Source: Lachnospiraceae bacterium UBA7093 (GTDB taxonomy: Bacteria; Bacillota; Clostridia; Lachnospirales; Lachnospiraceae). Taken from it: 64,000 nt of DNA. This document shows, piece by piece, positions 25,176 to 34,862 of the stretch. A program made the position numbers and the translations under genes. The notes beneath the pieces were generated by a model. That model saw nothing but the letters and a program-made list of their open reading frames with translations, made no database searches and was not told where the DNA came from. Position 1 is the first letter of the stretch. Each line of letters starts with the position of its first letter. The stretch spans positions 1 through 64,000 of the forward strand of contig DKYT01000021.1 of assembly GCA_002492465.1 (NCBI GenBank), read 5' to 3'.

Positions 25176-25742
25176 TTATTCTATATTTACCCCTTCTTTT
25201 TTAGACAGACTCCGCTTTTCTACCAAGCCTGCGATCCATTCTCCCAGCCAGCTGCAGAGCAATCCGGTCAACGCGCCGGCAAGAACGTCGCTGGGATAAT
25301 GGACGCCCACATACAGCCTGGAAAAAGAAATCAAAACCGCAAGAATCAAAATGGGAACCCCAAATTTTTTCGGCAGTCTGCGGTACAGCACACACGCTGA
25401 GGCAAAGGAGCTGCCTGCATGCCCGGAGGGAAAAGAAAATTCCGTAGGCTTTTTGATCAACGGTATCAAGCCTTCCACCACATAATAGGGTCTGGTTCTT
25501 GCCACAAGATTTTTAAGCAGAATATTGTTGATCAACAGTGAAAAGAGCAATGCGCAGGCGCTCATCCAGCCGATTCTTCTGGTTTTCGGGAAAATCAGCA
25601 GCAGGACGGTTAAGACAATCCACAGAATTCCTGCATTTCCCAAAGTAGTAATCACCTTCATAACAGGATCCAGGATCGGATTCCGCACCGCCTCCTGCAA
25701 AAACAGCAAAATTTCTCCATCCATATGTAATAGTCCTTCCAT
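25176..25742 (-). CDS. PAP2-family membrane phosphatase
   Basis: 188 aa with four to five hydrophobic helices. The three acid-phosphatase motifs are complete: KNLVARTRP, FPSGHAGSS and SRLYVGVHYPSDV. Family members dephosphorylate undecaprenyl pyrophosphate or phosphatidate-type lipids at the outer membrane face; the exact lipid is not predictable. AGGAGG lies 5 nt before the ATG. Confidence 0.9.
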   Translation of the reverse strand: MEGLLHMDGEILLFLQEAVRNPILDPVMKVITTLGNAGILWIVLTVLLLIFPKTRRIGWMSACALLFSLLINNILLKNLVARTRPYYVVEGLIPLIKKPTEFSFPSGHAGSSFASACVLYRRLPKKFGVPILILAVLISFSRLYVGVHYPSDVLAGALTGLLCSWLGEWIAGLVEKRSLSKKEGVNIE

Positions 25743-25772
25743 TCTTTCCTCCTCCTGTTTCTATTTTCATTG

Positions 25773-28067
25773 TTACTCTATATCCAAAAAATCCCTTTTC
25801 TGTTGGGATGTAACCAGTGCAAAGGGGTTATGCAGGCAGTCGAACTCCCATCCCTCTCTTCCAAGATAAGAAAACTCCACAAGATATGGAGCTTCTGCAA
25901 TTTCAATCTCCTGATCCACGCTTGCTCCCAGATAGCGGGTTGCACCAAGCAAATCAGAATCCTCCCGGTGCTTCTCCACCCCAATAAACTCTGCGAGCAG
26001 TCCCTGACGCATCCGGTAAAACACGCAGCAGTCGATCAGCTGCTTTTCTTCCTCTCCCGGCTGATAGGCATAACACCTGAAAGAATATCCATATAGATTT
26101 TCTCCGTTTTCCAGCTTATAACGGTAAAAACGAAGTCCCCAGTATCGATCCCCTAAATACCTTTCTGCACAATCAGCGATGCTCTCCTGAACGCCTTTCC
26201 AGTCCTTCTCAAAAAAATCGCCGGTTTCGTTTTTCGTCACCTGATAGAAAATACAGGAGGAAAAAATCGCCGGTTCCCCATCTGCCATCAGCCATGTATC
26301 GCATTCTTCCTGGGATTTGGAAAGAACCTCCAGTCCTTCTTCCCCTGCCGTATAAGCGCCGTAATACACCCCTAAAAATCCCGTGCTCTCTTTTTTGCCA
26401 AAAGCGGACTGCTGCCTTGTTGTTCCGTCTTCCCCTTTTGCTTCACAAATGCAAAAGTCTCTTTCATCCAATGCCTTCAGCACATAATACTCCAAATGGG
26501 GAACCAGAATTTTCTCTCCCGGATAAATCAGATTCCTGTTTTCCCTGTATTCTACGGCTTTCAGCTTTTCATAAAAACTTCCGTCCCCGTAATAATTCTC
26601 CGCAATTTTCCAAAGACTGTCTCCCGGCTTTACCTGATAAACTTCATCCTCCTTGGGTCCGACAAAAAGCTTTATGTAATCCGCCTGATCCGTTCCCGGA
26701 ACATTCATTTCCGTATACAGTGTCTGAAACCCTTCTACATCTTCCAACATCTTTTCGCCATGCAGATAAGCGTCTATCTCTTTCATTTCCTCTCCGGATA
26801 ATTTATAGGTTCCTGAATGGCGATACTTTTGGTCGGTTCCCTCTGAAAGATAATAACAGTTTTTCACTTCTCCCTGCCGGCATAAAAAATAACCGCTGCT
26901 CATGGCAATTCCAAAAACATAACCGGGATCGTTGTCTGCCTCTTTACCTGCATTTCCTTCATGGGCGCAGTTTTGGATCTCGCCTGTATTGTAGCCGCTG
27001 ATTCCTGCCGCCACCCGCTCTTCATCCTCATGATAGCGCAGCCTTATAATCTCCGCTTTCTCGGGCAGCAGTAAAACATCACCCATATTTTTACAGTCCC
27101 GAATCTCCCCGGAATTTGCCCCCGCTATGCCTCCCGCAACCCTGGCGCAGGAAATTTTTCCTTCGTTAAAGCAATTTTCCACTATGCCGTTGTTCTTACC
27201 TGTAATTCCGCCTACACAGGATTCCATCAGGATGTCATCCTGATCATCTCCCGTGTCCTTCCATATCTTTAAACCGTCGGTATAAAGGGTCGTCTCTCCA
27301 CAAGTGGAACATCCCTTTATAAGTCCGCTGCCGTAGTTCACCGCCGCGATGCCTCCGGCACGCCATTGAGGACAGTTAATAGCAAGCCTCTCCTCTTCCC
27401 TGCGTATACATCCTCCCGCTGTAATCCTTCCTGAAAAGCTGCAATTTTCAATGATACCGCCATTGTAAACCACTAACCCTGCCACTGTCCCGTCTCCCAG
27501 CACACTTCCCTCCACAGAACAGTTTTCGATTCTTCCGCCATTATACCCGCAAAGTGCTGCCGTCACAAACAGATCCACTTCCGGGTCTTCCTTTTCCACC
27601 TCCCAGTTATCATACCGGGAAATAAAAAAGCAGGAGCGGAGGTTCAGATTTTTGATACAGCCTTCCTCCATCAGCCCGGCAAAAATCGGATATTGATCGG
27701 AGTAAAAACCAATCATCGCATAGCCGTCCCCGTCAAACACGCCGTGGTAGCCTGGCACCATACAGCCTGCATTTTCCGGCGGCGATTCTTCCCAGCTTTC
27801 CCATGTATCCGGATCGTTAAAATAAATGTCCTGGGTCATTCTTCCGTTCAGACCGGTTTCTCCCTCTTTTACCCGAAGGGCAAATTCCTCAAAATCTTCT
27901 TTGGAGGAGATCAGACAGATTTCCTCTCCTCTCTCACTGCCTGACAAATTTTCTTCCCTAATGGGACAAAGAAATGCGACATATGAAACTATTATCAGCA
28001 AAGGTATGGAACAGACCAGAAATATTTTTACTATTTTACTTGTCATCAGTAGTCCATTCTTTTTCAT
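25773..28067 (-). CDS. Membrane-anchored GLUG-repeat and LysM protein
   Basis: 764 aa. An N-terminal membrane segment (IFLVCSIPLLIIVSYVAFLCP) is followed by about 350 residues of GLUG-type parallel beta-helix repeats (GGRIENCSVEGSV, GGIIENCSFSGRI, NNGIVENCFNEGKI, NSGEIRDCKNMGDV, NTGEIQNCAHEGNA). A LysM domain, about residues 485-530 (YQVKPGDSLWKIAENYY), would bind peptidoglycan. The C-terminal 220 residues are unrecognised, Tyr/Glu-rich and probably a separate domain. It looks like a cell-surface protein. The ATG has only a weak ribosome site and lies 8 nt after the AlbA_2 gene. Confidence 0.8.
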   Translation of the reverse strand: MKKNGLLMTSKIVKIFLVCSIPLLIIVSYVAFLCPIREENLSGSERGEEICLISSKEDFEEFALRVKEGETGLNGRMTQDIYFNDPDTWESWEESPPENAGCMVPGYHGVFDGDGYAMIGFYSDQYPIFAGLMEEGCIKNLNLRSCFFISRYDNWEVEKEDPEVDLFVTAALCGYNGGRIENCSVEGSVLGDGTVAGLVVYNGGIIENCSFSGRITAGGCIRREEERLAINCPQWRAGGIAAVNYGSGLIKGCSTCGETTLYTDGLKIWKDTGDDQDDILMESCVGGITGKNNGIVENCFNEGKISCARVAGGIAGANSGEIRDCKNMGDVLLLPEKAEIIRLRYHEDEERVAAGISGYNTGEIQNCAHEGNAGKEADNDPGYVFGIAMSSGYFLCRQGEVKNCYYLSEGTDQKYRHSGTYKLSGEEMKEIDAYLHGEKMLEDVEGFQTLYTEMNVPGTDQADYIKLFVGPKEDEVYQVKPGDSLWKIAENYYGDGSFYEKLKAVEYRENRNLIYPGEKILVPHLEYYVLKALDERDFCICEAKGEDGTTRQQSAFGKKESTGFLGVYYGAYTAGEEGLEVLSKSQEECDTWLMADGEPAIFSSCIFYQVTKNETGDFFEKDWKGVQESIADCAERYLGDRYWGLRFYRYKLENGENLYGYSFRCYAYQPGEEEKQLIDCCVFYRMRQGLLAEFIGVEKHREDSDLLGATRYLGASVDQEIEIAEAPYLVEFSYLGREGWEFDCLHNPFALVTSQQKRDFLDIE

Positions 28068-28075
28068 AAAAATAT

Positions 28076-29110
28076 CTATGCTCTTTTGTAAACTGTGGAA
28101 TTCGTACTACCTTCCGAAACAACATATCCCGTATCAATTAATATACGAAGATACCTCCACGTAGTTGCCTCAGATTTTCCACAAATTCTTTTAGCCTCTG
28201 CCGGGGTAATGCTTCCCTGATTGTCAATTGCTTCTACAATAGAAATTGTCTTTCTATAGTCAGCTTCCTTCAAAACTTCTTTCAAAACTTCTTTCAAACT
28301 TCTTTCATTTTTGTAATTCAACGTCAAAACTTCACCTTTATTTTGCTTATTAGCATCTTCCAAAAAAGCCTCATGCACAAACAGTCTTGAAATAAAATAA
28401 CTGTGATCATCATCTGTCTCAAATTCCGGCTTTGGTGAACCATTTACCTCAAGTGCATTCAAAATCTTCTTAAATCCGGTATTTCTTCCCTCTGTCAAGC
28501 GCAATTCCTTTAAAAAATCACCGATTCTCCGATTTCTATATCTACGGTTTGATACACAATAGTTTTTCAATCCCTCCTGTGTTATAGAGCGATCCGGTCC
28601 TGGAAAACTTACAATTTCTATTCGATCACGCTCGATACGCACTTCAATTGGTTCTCGAATATCATAAGCACGATGGTATACTGCATTAGATAACGCCTCT
28701 TCTATAGCAGCATAAGGGTAATTAAAAAACCGATCTGCCTCCGCCCTGTCCGGATACTTAATAACCTTTTCTGTAATAATCATATTTTTAATAAATTGTT
28801 TATCCTGATAAGTCTCTATTCCAACTATTGGTGTATATGCGGGTCTGATAAATTTACATTTTGCATAAATTTCCTTCTGATAAGCGTCAATTTTATCTAT
28901 CGGAATGCCCTTTAATGGATAAACAGGTCTTCCATTATTCTCTTCAACACCGATAACAATATAACCGCCGCCCCAGTTATCAAGATCATTGGCAAATGCA
29001 CAAACCGTCTTCAAGGAAGCCGCCGGATCCCACGTTTCTTTGAACTCAACCCTTGCCCATTCAACTATTTTACCCGATAATAATGTTTTTATATTTGTCG
29101 GTATCGCCAT
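28076..29110 (-). CDS. AlbA_2 / Schlafen-like ATP-binding transcriptional regulator, apparently internally deleted
   Basis: 344 aa. The N-terminal AlbA_2 (divergent AAA-4) domain is present (VEFKETWDPAASLKTVCAFANDLDN in parts, GGGYIVIGVEE). It joins directly, near residue 107, to the HATPase-like C-terminal region (RFFNYPYAAIEEALSNAVYHR, GPDRSITQEGLKNY, RRYRNRRIGDFLKEL). A winged-helix tail closes the protein (ITPAEAKRICGKSEATTWRYL). Homologues I recall carry roughly 120 more residues between these parts. A Lys/Glu repeat (LKEVLKEVLKEA) precedes the tail. The start at 29110 has GGAAGG upstream. The low-GC, AT-rich codon use differs from its neighbours and suggests acquisition. Confidence 0.75.
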   Translation of the reverse strand: MAIPTNIKTLLSGKIVEWARVEFKETWDPAASLKTVCAFANDLDNWGGGYIVIGVEENNGRPVYPLKGIPIDKIDAYQKEIYAKCKFIRPAYTPIVGIETYQDKQFIKNMIITEKVIKYPDRAEADRFFNYPYAAIEEALSNAVYHRAYDIREPIEVRIERDRIEIVSFPGPDRSITQEGLKNYCVSNRRYRNRRIGDFLKELRLTEGRNTGFKKILNALEVNGSPKPEFETDDDHSYFISRLFVHEAFLEDANKQNKGEVLTLNYKNERSLKEVLKEVLKEADYRKTISIVEAIDNQGSITPAEAKRICGKSEATTWRYLRILIDTGYVVSEGSTNSTVYKRA

Positions 29111-29234
29111 ATACTCCCTTCCTTCTTCTCCATTCCAGAATAATAATCTACAAATACAGTATTTCACAAAATTTATTATATCACCCTTTATCCCTGCCTA
29201 CAATTATAACTCCCCGGTTCACTGAAAAGGAACC

Positions 29235-29263
29235 TTGTTTTTCCCCCACTCCTATCCTATAAT
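29235..29263 (+). promoter_or_regulatory. Promoter of the small membrane-protein gene
   Basis: TTGTTT (29235-29240), 17-bp spacer, TATAAT (29258-29263). It excludes a TTG start at 29235 and supports the ATG at 29301. Confidence 0.7.
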
Positions 29264-29300
29264 GAAACTATCATACGAAATAAACGCGAGGAACGATTTT

Positions 29301-29912
29301 ATGCAACAGCCAATCAAAGTATGTGACAACAAGCATGTAAAGATAGAGCCGCGCAAGCTTCTTACCCTTCCGGCTAAAATATCCAGTCGGCTCTCTGACC
29401 TTGGCACCCCCTACCGGGATGCCTACACCACATTTATTTTCCCGGCTTCTACAATTAAGAAGAAAAAAAGACAGCTTCGTGCTGTCCGGTTGCTTTCGTT
29501 ATTTCTTTGTATTTTCATAATAGTTTTTCCCGGCAAATGGGTGCAGGCTATTTCGATTTTGATTTTATTGCTCCTGTATCTTCCCTTTCTTGTTTATTAT
29601 CCTAAAATGGGGCTGGAAAAGGACAAAGAAAATAGCTTTTTGCCCTTTCCCGGCTTCTCCTGCGTAATCGGTCTGTTTATTCTTTATACAACTCTGATGG
29701 CAGATTATATAAAAATAGAAAAAGGCTTGTGGATACCGGTTTCTGTCCTGCTGACATTGGTTTTGTCAGCACCTTATCTGCTCCTGCTCCGCGCCTGGAA
29801 AATAAAGGTACCGCCAGCAGAAATTTTTCTGACAGTCACTCACTTTTTCCTGCTCTCTTTGTGCTTCGCGCCTTCCGTTCATTACCTGTTGTCCATTATG
29901 TGCTCTGAATAA
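29301..29912 (+). CDS. Uncharacterised membrane protein, 203 aa
   Basis: No family recognised. Residues 1-60 are hydrophilic (IKVCDNKHVKIEPRKLLT). Then come a basic stretch KKKKRQLRAVR and four to five hydrophobic segments, consistent with an inner-membrane protein with an N-terminal cytoplasmic part. AGGA lies 8 nt upstream of the ATG. The last 17 bases overlap the 3' end of galT on the other strand. Confidence 0.65.
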   Translation: MQQPIKVCDNKHVKIEPRKLLTLPAKISSRLSDLGTPYRDAYTTFIFPASTIKKKKRQLRAVRLLSLFLCIFIIVFPGKWVQAISILILLLLYLPFLVYYPKMGLEKDKENSFLPFPGFSCVIGLFILYTTLMADYIKIEKGLWIPVSVLLTLVLSAPYLLLLRAWKIKVPPAEIFLTVTHFFLLSLCFAPSVHYLLSIMCSE

Positions 29913-31395
29913 ACCGGTCGAACGCCTCCTGTCCTTCCGGCGTCCTCTTGTAGACCCCTGCGTCTGCAAGCACCTGCATGAATACAAGACCTATCTCTTT
30001 CTCCACAATCTCATCTATATTGGTTCGATCTATTTTGTCATACTTTTTCCGGAATTCCTCTACCCAGTCTGCATGTTTTGCAAGCTCCTCATGGCTTCTC
30101 AGATCCTGTCCTGAAAGAAATGCCTCCTTTAGCCGCTCCATTTCTCCCTTTAACCTTGCCGGAAGAACCGCAAGCCCCATCACCTCGATCAAGCCGATAT
30201 TCTCCTTCTTAATGTGATGAAGATTGGCATGAGGATGGTAAACGCCCAAGGGGTGTTCCTCGGTGGTAATGTTGTTTCTAAGCACCAGATCCAGCTCGTA
30301 CCTATCCTCTCTTTTTCTGGCAATGGGCGTAATGGTATTGTGAGGCTCCCCATCCGTCTCCGCAAAGATAAAAGCCGCTTCATCCGTATAGCCTCTCCAC
30401 TTATCCAGAATCAAATCCGCCAAAGCGATTATCCTGTCTGTATCCACACCCCTTAACCGAATCACTGACATAGGCCATTTGACGATTCCCATCTCCACAT
30501 CCTCAAAGCCTTTCACCTGGAAGCTTCTTTCCACCGGTGCCTTTGCCATGGCAAATTCATAATGACCGCCCTGAAAATGATCATGGCTTAAAATAGAGCC
30601 GCCCACAATGGGCAGATCTGCATTGGAACCTACAAAATAGTGGGGAAACTGCTTTACAAAGTCAAACAGCTTGCAAAAGGTATTATGCTCGATCTTCATG
30701 GGTACATGCTGACCGTTAAATACAATACAATGCTCATTGTAGTAAACGTAAGGGGAATACTGAAATCCCCAGGTATCTCCCTGAATGGTCACAGGAATGA
30801 TACGATGGTTCTGCCTTGCGGGATGGTTCACCCGCCCTGCATAGCCCTCGTTCTCCCGGCAGAGCAGACACTTGGGATAACCTGACTGCTTCGCCGTCTT
30901 AGCTGCGGCAATCGCTTTGGGATCCTTTTCCGGCTTGGAAAGATTGATGGTAATGTCCAGATCACCGTATTCCGTGGGCGCCTTCCATTTCATGTCCTTA
31001 CAAATTCTGTATCTGCGAATATAATCGGAATCACAACTGAATTTATAATAAAAATCAGTTGCCTTTTGAGGACTTTCCTGATACAATTTCCAAAATCTGC
31101 GTATTACCTCGCTAGGTCTGGGCAAAAGTACGCTCATCATTTTCGTGTCAAACAAATCCCGGTAAACTACGCTGTTTTCCTTTATCAGTCCCACTTCAAA
31201 CGCATAGTCTAGCATCCGGCGCAAAATTCCCTCCAGATCCTCCAGGCACACCTGTACCGGCTCTTCCTCATCGGTCAATTCTTCCAATTCAAACAATTCC
31301 AACAGCCTGTTAATGGTATAAATCCTGTCCTCCTCCGGTGTCAGACCCGTTAAAACTCCATAAGCCGTCAGTTTTCTGATCTCTTCCTGAATCAT
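29896..31395 (-). CDS. galT: UDP-glucose--hexose-1-phosphate uridylyltransferase (class II GalT)
   Basis: About 499 aa, the length of the Firmicutes class II enzyme. Visible signatures include NHPARQNHRIIPV, FNGQHVPMKIEH and the active-site stretch GGSILSHDHFQGG. It exchanges UMP between UDP-glucose and galactose-1-phosphate in the Leloir pathway. The ATG at 31395 with GGAGAGGG upstream is preferred to the TTG at 31425. The gene follows galK by 35 nt. No galE or galM is in view. Confidence 0.95.
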   Translation of the reverse strand: MIQEEIRKLTAYGVLTGLTPEEDRIYTINRLLELFELEELTDEEEPVQVCLEDLEGILRRMLDYAFEVGLIKENSVVYRDLFDTKMMSVLLPRPSEVIRRFWKLYQESPQKATDFYYKFSCDSDYIRRYRICKDMKWKAPTEYGDLDITINLSKPEKDPKAIAAAKTAKQSGYPKCLLCRENEGYAGRVNHPARQNHRIIPVTIQGDTWGFQYSPYVYYNEHCIVFNGQHVPMKIEHNTFCKLFDFVKQFPHYFVGSNADLPIVGGSILSHDHFQGGHYEFAMAKAPVERSFQVKGFEDVEMGIVKWPMSVIRLRGVDTDRIIALADLILDKWRGYTDEAAFIFAETDGEPHNTITPIARKREDRYELDLVLRNNITTEEHPLGVYHPHANLHHIKKENIGLIEVMGLAVLPARLKGEMERLKEAFLSGQDLRSHEELAKHADWVEEFRKKYDKIDRTNIDEIVEKEIGLVFMQVLADAGVYKRTPEGQEAFDRFIQST

Positions 31396-31430
31396 CGTCC
31401 TGCCCTCTCCTTCTCTCCGTTCCAACCGCT

Positions 31431-32594
31431 CTATAACACCACCGGACCATCACCGATCTCCACTACATAAAAGTCGGCGGCATATCCGATCTTCGCCTGG
31501 TAAGCCTCTCCTACCTGCTTCACAAAGCTGTCAATCGCATCTTCCTGCACAATGCTCACAGTACAGCCTCCAAAACCTGCCCCTGTCATTCTGGAGCCGA
31601 TCACCCCGGGAACCTTCCACGCCTCTTCTACTAAGGTATCCAATTCGACTCCTGTCACCTCATAGTCATCCCTCAAAGAAACATGAGAAGCATTCATCAA
31701 CTGCCCAAACAAGGCAACATCATTTTTCTCCAGCGCCGCAACTGCCTTCAGTGTTCTCTGGTTCTCATAGACCGCATGCTTTGCTCTCTTTACTCTTACC
31801 TCATCTTTAATTGCATGTTTGTATTCTTCAAACTGCTCTTCTGTAAGCTCGCCCAGACTGCCGATTTGAACCACCTTCTGAAGCTCCTCAAGGGCTGTTT
31901 CGCATTCCTTTCTTCTCTCGTTATATTTGGAATCCCCAAGTCCTCTCTTTTTATTGCTGCAGGCAATTACAACCTTTGCCCCGTCCAGCTTAAGAGGCGC
32001 GTAGGTGTAAGACAAATCCGCCGTATCCAAAAAGATCGCGTGATCCTTCTTTCCCATGGCAATGGCAAATTGATCCATAATACCGCAGTTGACGCCGTTA
32101 AATTTATTTTCCGCATATTGTCCGATCAGCGCCAGATCCTGATTGCTCACCTGAAAGTCAAAGAATTCCCTCAAAATTGCGCCTGTAAGCACTTCCACCG
32201 ATGCCGATGAAGACAGTCCTGAGCCATTGGGAATATTGCCGTTTAATAAAATATCCATTCCCTGCGGAATCTGAAAGCCCTTTTCCCCAAACGCCCACAT
32301 AACGCCCTTGGGGTAATTGGTCCAGTCGGCTTCCTTCTCCGGCTTCAGATCTTCAATAGAAGATTCAATGACGCCCTTTTGCTCAAAATTCATGGAATAA
32401 AAACGCAGCTTTTTGTCTTCTCTTACTCTTGCCGCCCCATAGGTTCCAATGGTAAGGGCACAGGGAAAAACATGCCCCCCGTTATAGTCTGTATGCTCTC
32501 CGATCAGGTTCACCCGTCCCGGAGCAAAAAATACCTTTACGCCTTCTGTGTCGCCGAATACCTCTGAAAATTTCTTTAATACTGTTTCCTTCAT
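31431..32594 (-). CDS. galK: Galactokinase
   Basis: 387 aa GHMP kinase. The galactokinase signature GRVNLIGEHTDYNGGHVFP is near the N-terminus, the ATP loop is NGSGLSSSASVEV, and the C-terminal motif is GAGFGGCTVS. It phosphorylates galactose at C1. GGGAGG lies 6 nt before the ATG. It is first in the galKT transcript, with a -10 at 32639-32644. Confidence 0.97.
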   Translation of the reverse strand: MKETVLKKFSEVFGDTEGVKVFFAPGRVNLIGEHTDYNGGHVFPCALTIGTYGAARVREDKKLRFYSMNFEQKGVIESSIEDLKPEKEADWTNYPKGVMWAFGEKGFQIPQGMDILLNGNIPNGSGLSSSASVEVLTGAILREFFDFQVSNQDLALIGQYAENKFNGVNCGIMDQFAIAMGKKDHAIFLDTADLSYTYAPLKLDGAKVVIACSNKKRGLGDSKYNERRKECETALEELQKVVQIGSLGELTEEQFEEYKHAIKDEVRVKRAKHAVYENQRTLKAVAALEKNDVALFGQLMNASHVSLRDDYEVTGVELDTLVEEAWKVPGVIGSRMTGAGFGGCTVSIVQEDAIDSFVKQVGEAYQAKIGYAADFYVVEIGDGPVVL

Positions 32595-32638
32595 GACGTC
32601 CCTCCCATCAGGAAATACCTGTTTTTTATTCTGCCTTT

Positions 32639-32644
32639 ATTATA
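32639..32644 (-). promoter_or_regulatory. Candidate galKT promoter -10
   Basis: TATAAT on the minus strand, with no good -35 at 16-18 bp. Such a half promoter is consistent with activation by the adjacent AraC-type regulator. Confidence 0.4.
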
Positions 32645-32698
32645 AAAAGAAATGTCTGTGCAAGCTATACCAGTTTGTTACAAAAACCTGTCAAAATG

Positions 32699-33601
32699 TT
32701 AACTATTCAGCTTATTTACCTGGCTGATAAAATCTTCCACCTGTTTTAAATATTCTTTATTTCTTCTTGTTTCTCCCTTCTGCATTTCCTTCCGGTAGGC
32801 GGATGGCGACATACTTTTCATCTGCCTGAATGCTTTGGAAAAAACAAGGGGATCTGTGTAACCGCAGGACAGCGCAATGCTTTCCACAGGAAGGGAGGTA
32901 AGCTGCAAAAGCTCCGTCGCCTTGGTAATCCTAAAGGTAGTCAAAAACTGCTGGGGGGACATCCCTGTTGCGTTATGGAACAGGGTATAAAGATAGCTTC
33001 TGTTGATGCACACATAATCCGCCACATCCGTGATTTTAATGGGATTACAATAATTCCCCTGTATAAATTCCACTGCACGCCGCACATAGTTGTCCGCCTT
33101 GCTATTCTCCCCGCTCTCCTCCACAGAAATATCCTCTGCGATCAGGGACAGGAACATCTGAAGCTGCCCCTTCCGTCTTAAATCATTGGCAATTCCAAAG
33201 GTGTTATGCTCCATCATATCCTTTATCGCAAGATACAGCTCTTCCCCCTTTTCAGACCGGAAAACAGGATTCAAAATAGAAAGCCCCATGGATTTTACCA
33301 ACTCAGAAGCCTTCAAGCCGCTGAATCCAACCCATATGTAGGTCCAGGGTTCCTCCTGATCCGCCTGATAAAAAACCAGCTCCTCCGGCGGAATCAGAAA
33401 ACCATACCCCTGCTCCAAAGGATATTCCTTCTCACCAATGGAAAACTTTCCTTTTCCGCTAAGTACAAAATGAATCAGGTAATAAGGCTTAATCGCCGGT
33501 CCAAAGCTGTGAAAAGGCTCTGTCCTGGAGAGTCCGCAGCAGCTTACAGACAGACTTTCATCTTTTCCTCCGGCAAATTCCAGCTTATACGCTTTTTCCA
33601 T
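32699..33601 (-). CDS. AraC-family transcriptional regulator of the galactose genes
   Basis: 300 aa. An N-terminal cupin-type sugar-sensing domain (FSIGEKEYPLEQGYGFLIPP, DQEEPWTYIWVGFSG) is followed by two C-terminal AraC HTH motifs (ITDVADYVCINRSYLYTLF and ALSCGYTDPLVFSKAFRQM). The start at 33601 lies 1 nt after the MFS stop, with GGAG inside the end of that gene; longer frames up to 33682 are rejected. Position between the permease and galKT makes it the likely activator of the operon. Targets are inferred. Confidence 0.9.
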   Translation of the reverse strand: MEKAYKLEFAGGKDESLSVSCCGLSRTEPFHSFGPAIKPYYLIHFVLSGKGKFSIGEKEYPLEQGYGFLIPPEELVFYQADQEEPWTYIWVGFSGLKASELVKSMGLSILNPVFRSEKGEELYLAIKDMMEHNTFGIANDLRRKGQLQMFLSLIAEDISVEESGENSKADNYVRRAVEFIQGNYCNPIKITDVADYVCINRSYLYTLFHNATGMSPQQFLTTFRITKATELLQLTSLPVESIALSCGYTDPLVFSKAFRQMKSMSPSAYRKEMQKGETRRNKEYLKQVEDFISQVNKLNS

Positions 33602-33602
33602 A

Positions 33603-34820
33603 TCAAACGGTCTCCTCTGATTTTGCCTTCTGTGTTGACAGCAGCATGATTGCCATTCCCGCAGCAGCAGAGCAGGTGGCAAAGATCAGCATACTGGGAA
33701 CTCCCATGCTATCGATCAACGCGCCTCCCAGCAGCGCCCCTACTACACTTCCCAGGGTATAAGTCATAGTCATGTACGCCTGCCCCTTGATTACATCCTC
33801 TTTTTCCATAATCGAATTCACATAGTATACGGAAGACACGATGATCAGCCCCCATCCAAGCATTTGGAAAAACTGTACCCCATAAAATGTCCGCATCCCA
33901 GGCGCAATCAGCGTCCCAAAAGACTTCAGGAAAAAGAAAATACCCGAGATACGAAACCATATATCACATCGAATCTTCTTTAACATAAATCCAAACAGAA
34001 ACATGGTAGGCAGCTCCGCCAAAGATGCAATTGCCATTGCAGTGCCCATTTCCGGGCTTCCTCCTCCTTTGCTCTCTACGATCTGGAAGGTAAAGCTGTT
34101 TAAAAGCACATGGCTGATATAAACCAAAACGCATCCTGCAAGCGTAATACTGAATCTTTTATATTTCAGGAAAAAGAGAAACGGATTTCTGCCCTCCGCC
34201 CTGTTTCCTTCTTCCTGTTTCGTCTCTTCCGTTTGCTCCTTCTGCTGTTTTTGGAAGGGGAACAGCAGAATACTGATCATCAGTCCTCCTGTAATCAGGA
34301 TTATTGCTATCGGCACAGATACGGCGCCCATTCTGCCTACTGCAATGCCTATTACATATACCACAAAGGCATATCCGCCGGAACCCATTCCCCTTGCAAT
34401 TCCAAAATTCAGCTTCTTTCCCTGATTAATGCTCTCCATGCCCAGCGCATTCACCAACGGCGTCAAAACCTGCCCAATCATCATGCAGCAGGCATAAAAC
34501 ACACCTGTCAGAAGGAAAGAGCTTCGATAAGTCGCCAAAAGCAAAATGCCAAACGCCAGCTGAATCCCCAGGGTAATGAGAATGATCTTTTTCAGGGAAG
34601 GGCTTTTCGCCCGGTCAGCATAGCCTGCAAGCATCGGCTGAAGAATTGCCGAAAAAATTCCTGCCACCGCTATCAGTATGCCAATCTGTGTATTGGTATA
34701 CCCCCGGTCCAACAGGTATACACTGATAAATCCCACCATTCCCCCAAATGCCATCCAATAAAAGCACTGAACTGCCGCATAACCTGCAGTGAGATTTTCT
34801 TTTTTGTCTAATGTATTCAT
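33603..34820 (-). CDS. MFS sugar permease (galactoside:H+ symporter type)
   Basis: About 405 aa with twelve hydrophobic segments split by a charged central loop (QKQQKEQTEETKQEEGNRAEG). It resembles the LacY/MFS_1-like group rather than drug exporters. Position ahead of the AraC regulator and galKT suggests galactose or a galactoside as substrate; that is inference. ATG 34820 with AGGA 9 nt upstream is preferred to the TTG at 34826. Confidence 0.85.
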   Translation of the reverse strand: MNTLDKKENLTAGYAAVQCFYWMAFGGMVGFISVYLLDRGYTNTQIGILIAVAGIFSAILQPMLAGYADRAKSPSLKKIILITLGIQLAFGILLLATYRSSFLLTGVFYACCMMIGQVLTPLVNALGMESINQGKKLNFGIARGMGSGGYAFVVYVIGIAVGRMGAVSVPIAIILITGGLMISILLFPFQKQQKEQTEETKQEEGNRAEGRNPFLFFLKYKRFSITLAGCVLVYISHVLLNSFTFQIVESKGGGSPEMGTAMAIASLAELPTMFLFGFMLKKIRCDIWFRISGIFFFLKSFGTLIAPGMRTFYGVQFFQMLGWGLIIVSSVYYVNSIMEKEDVIKGQAYMTMTYTLGSVVGALLGGALIDSMGVPSMLIFATCSAAAGMAIMLLSTQKAKSEETV

Positions 34821-34862
34821 TGTCAATTATCCTTTATCTGCCTTTTTCTTTTTATGATATAT

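Noticed and set aside
27100..27600. Periodic GG/NC-rich sequence resembling a CRISPR or tandem DNA repeat
   Set aside because: It is the coding of GLUG protein repeats, which are degenerate at DNA level; no fixed repeat or spacer length exists.
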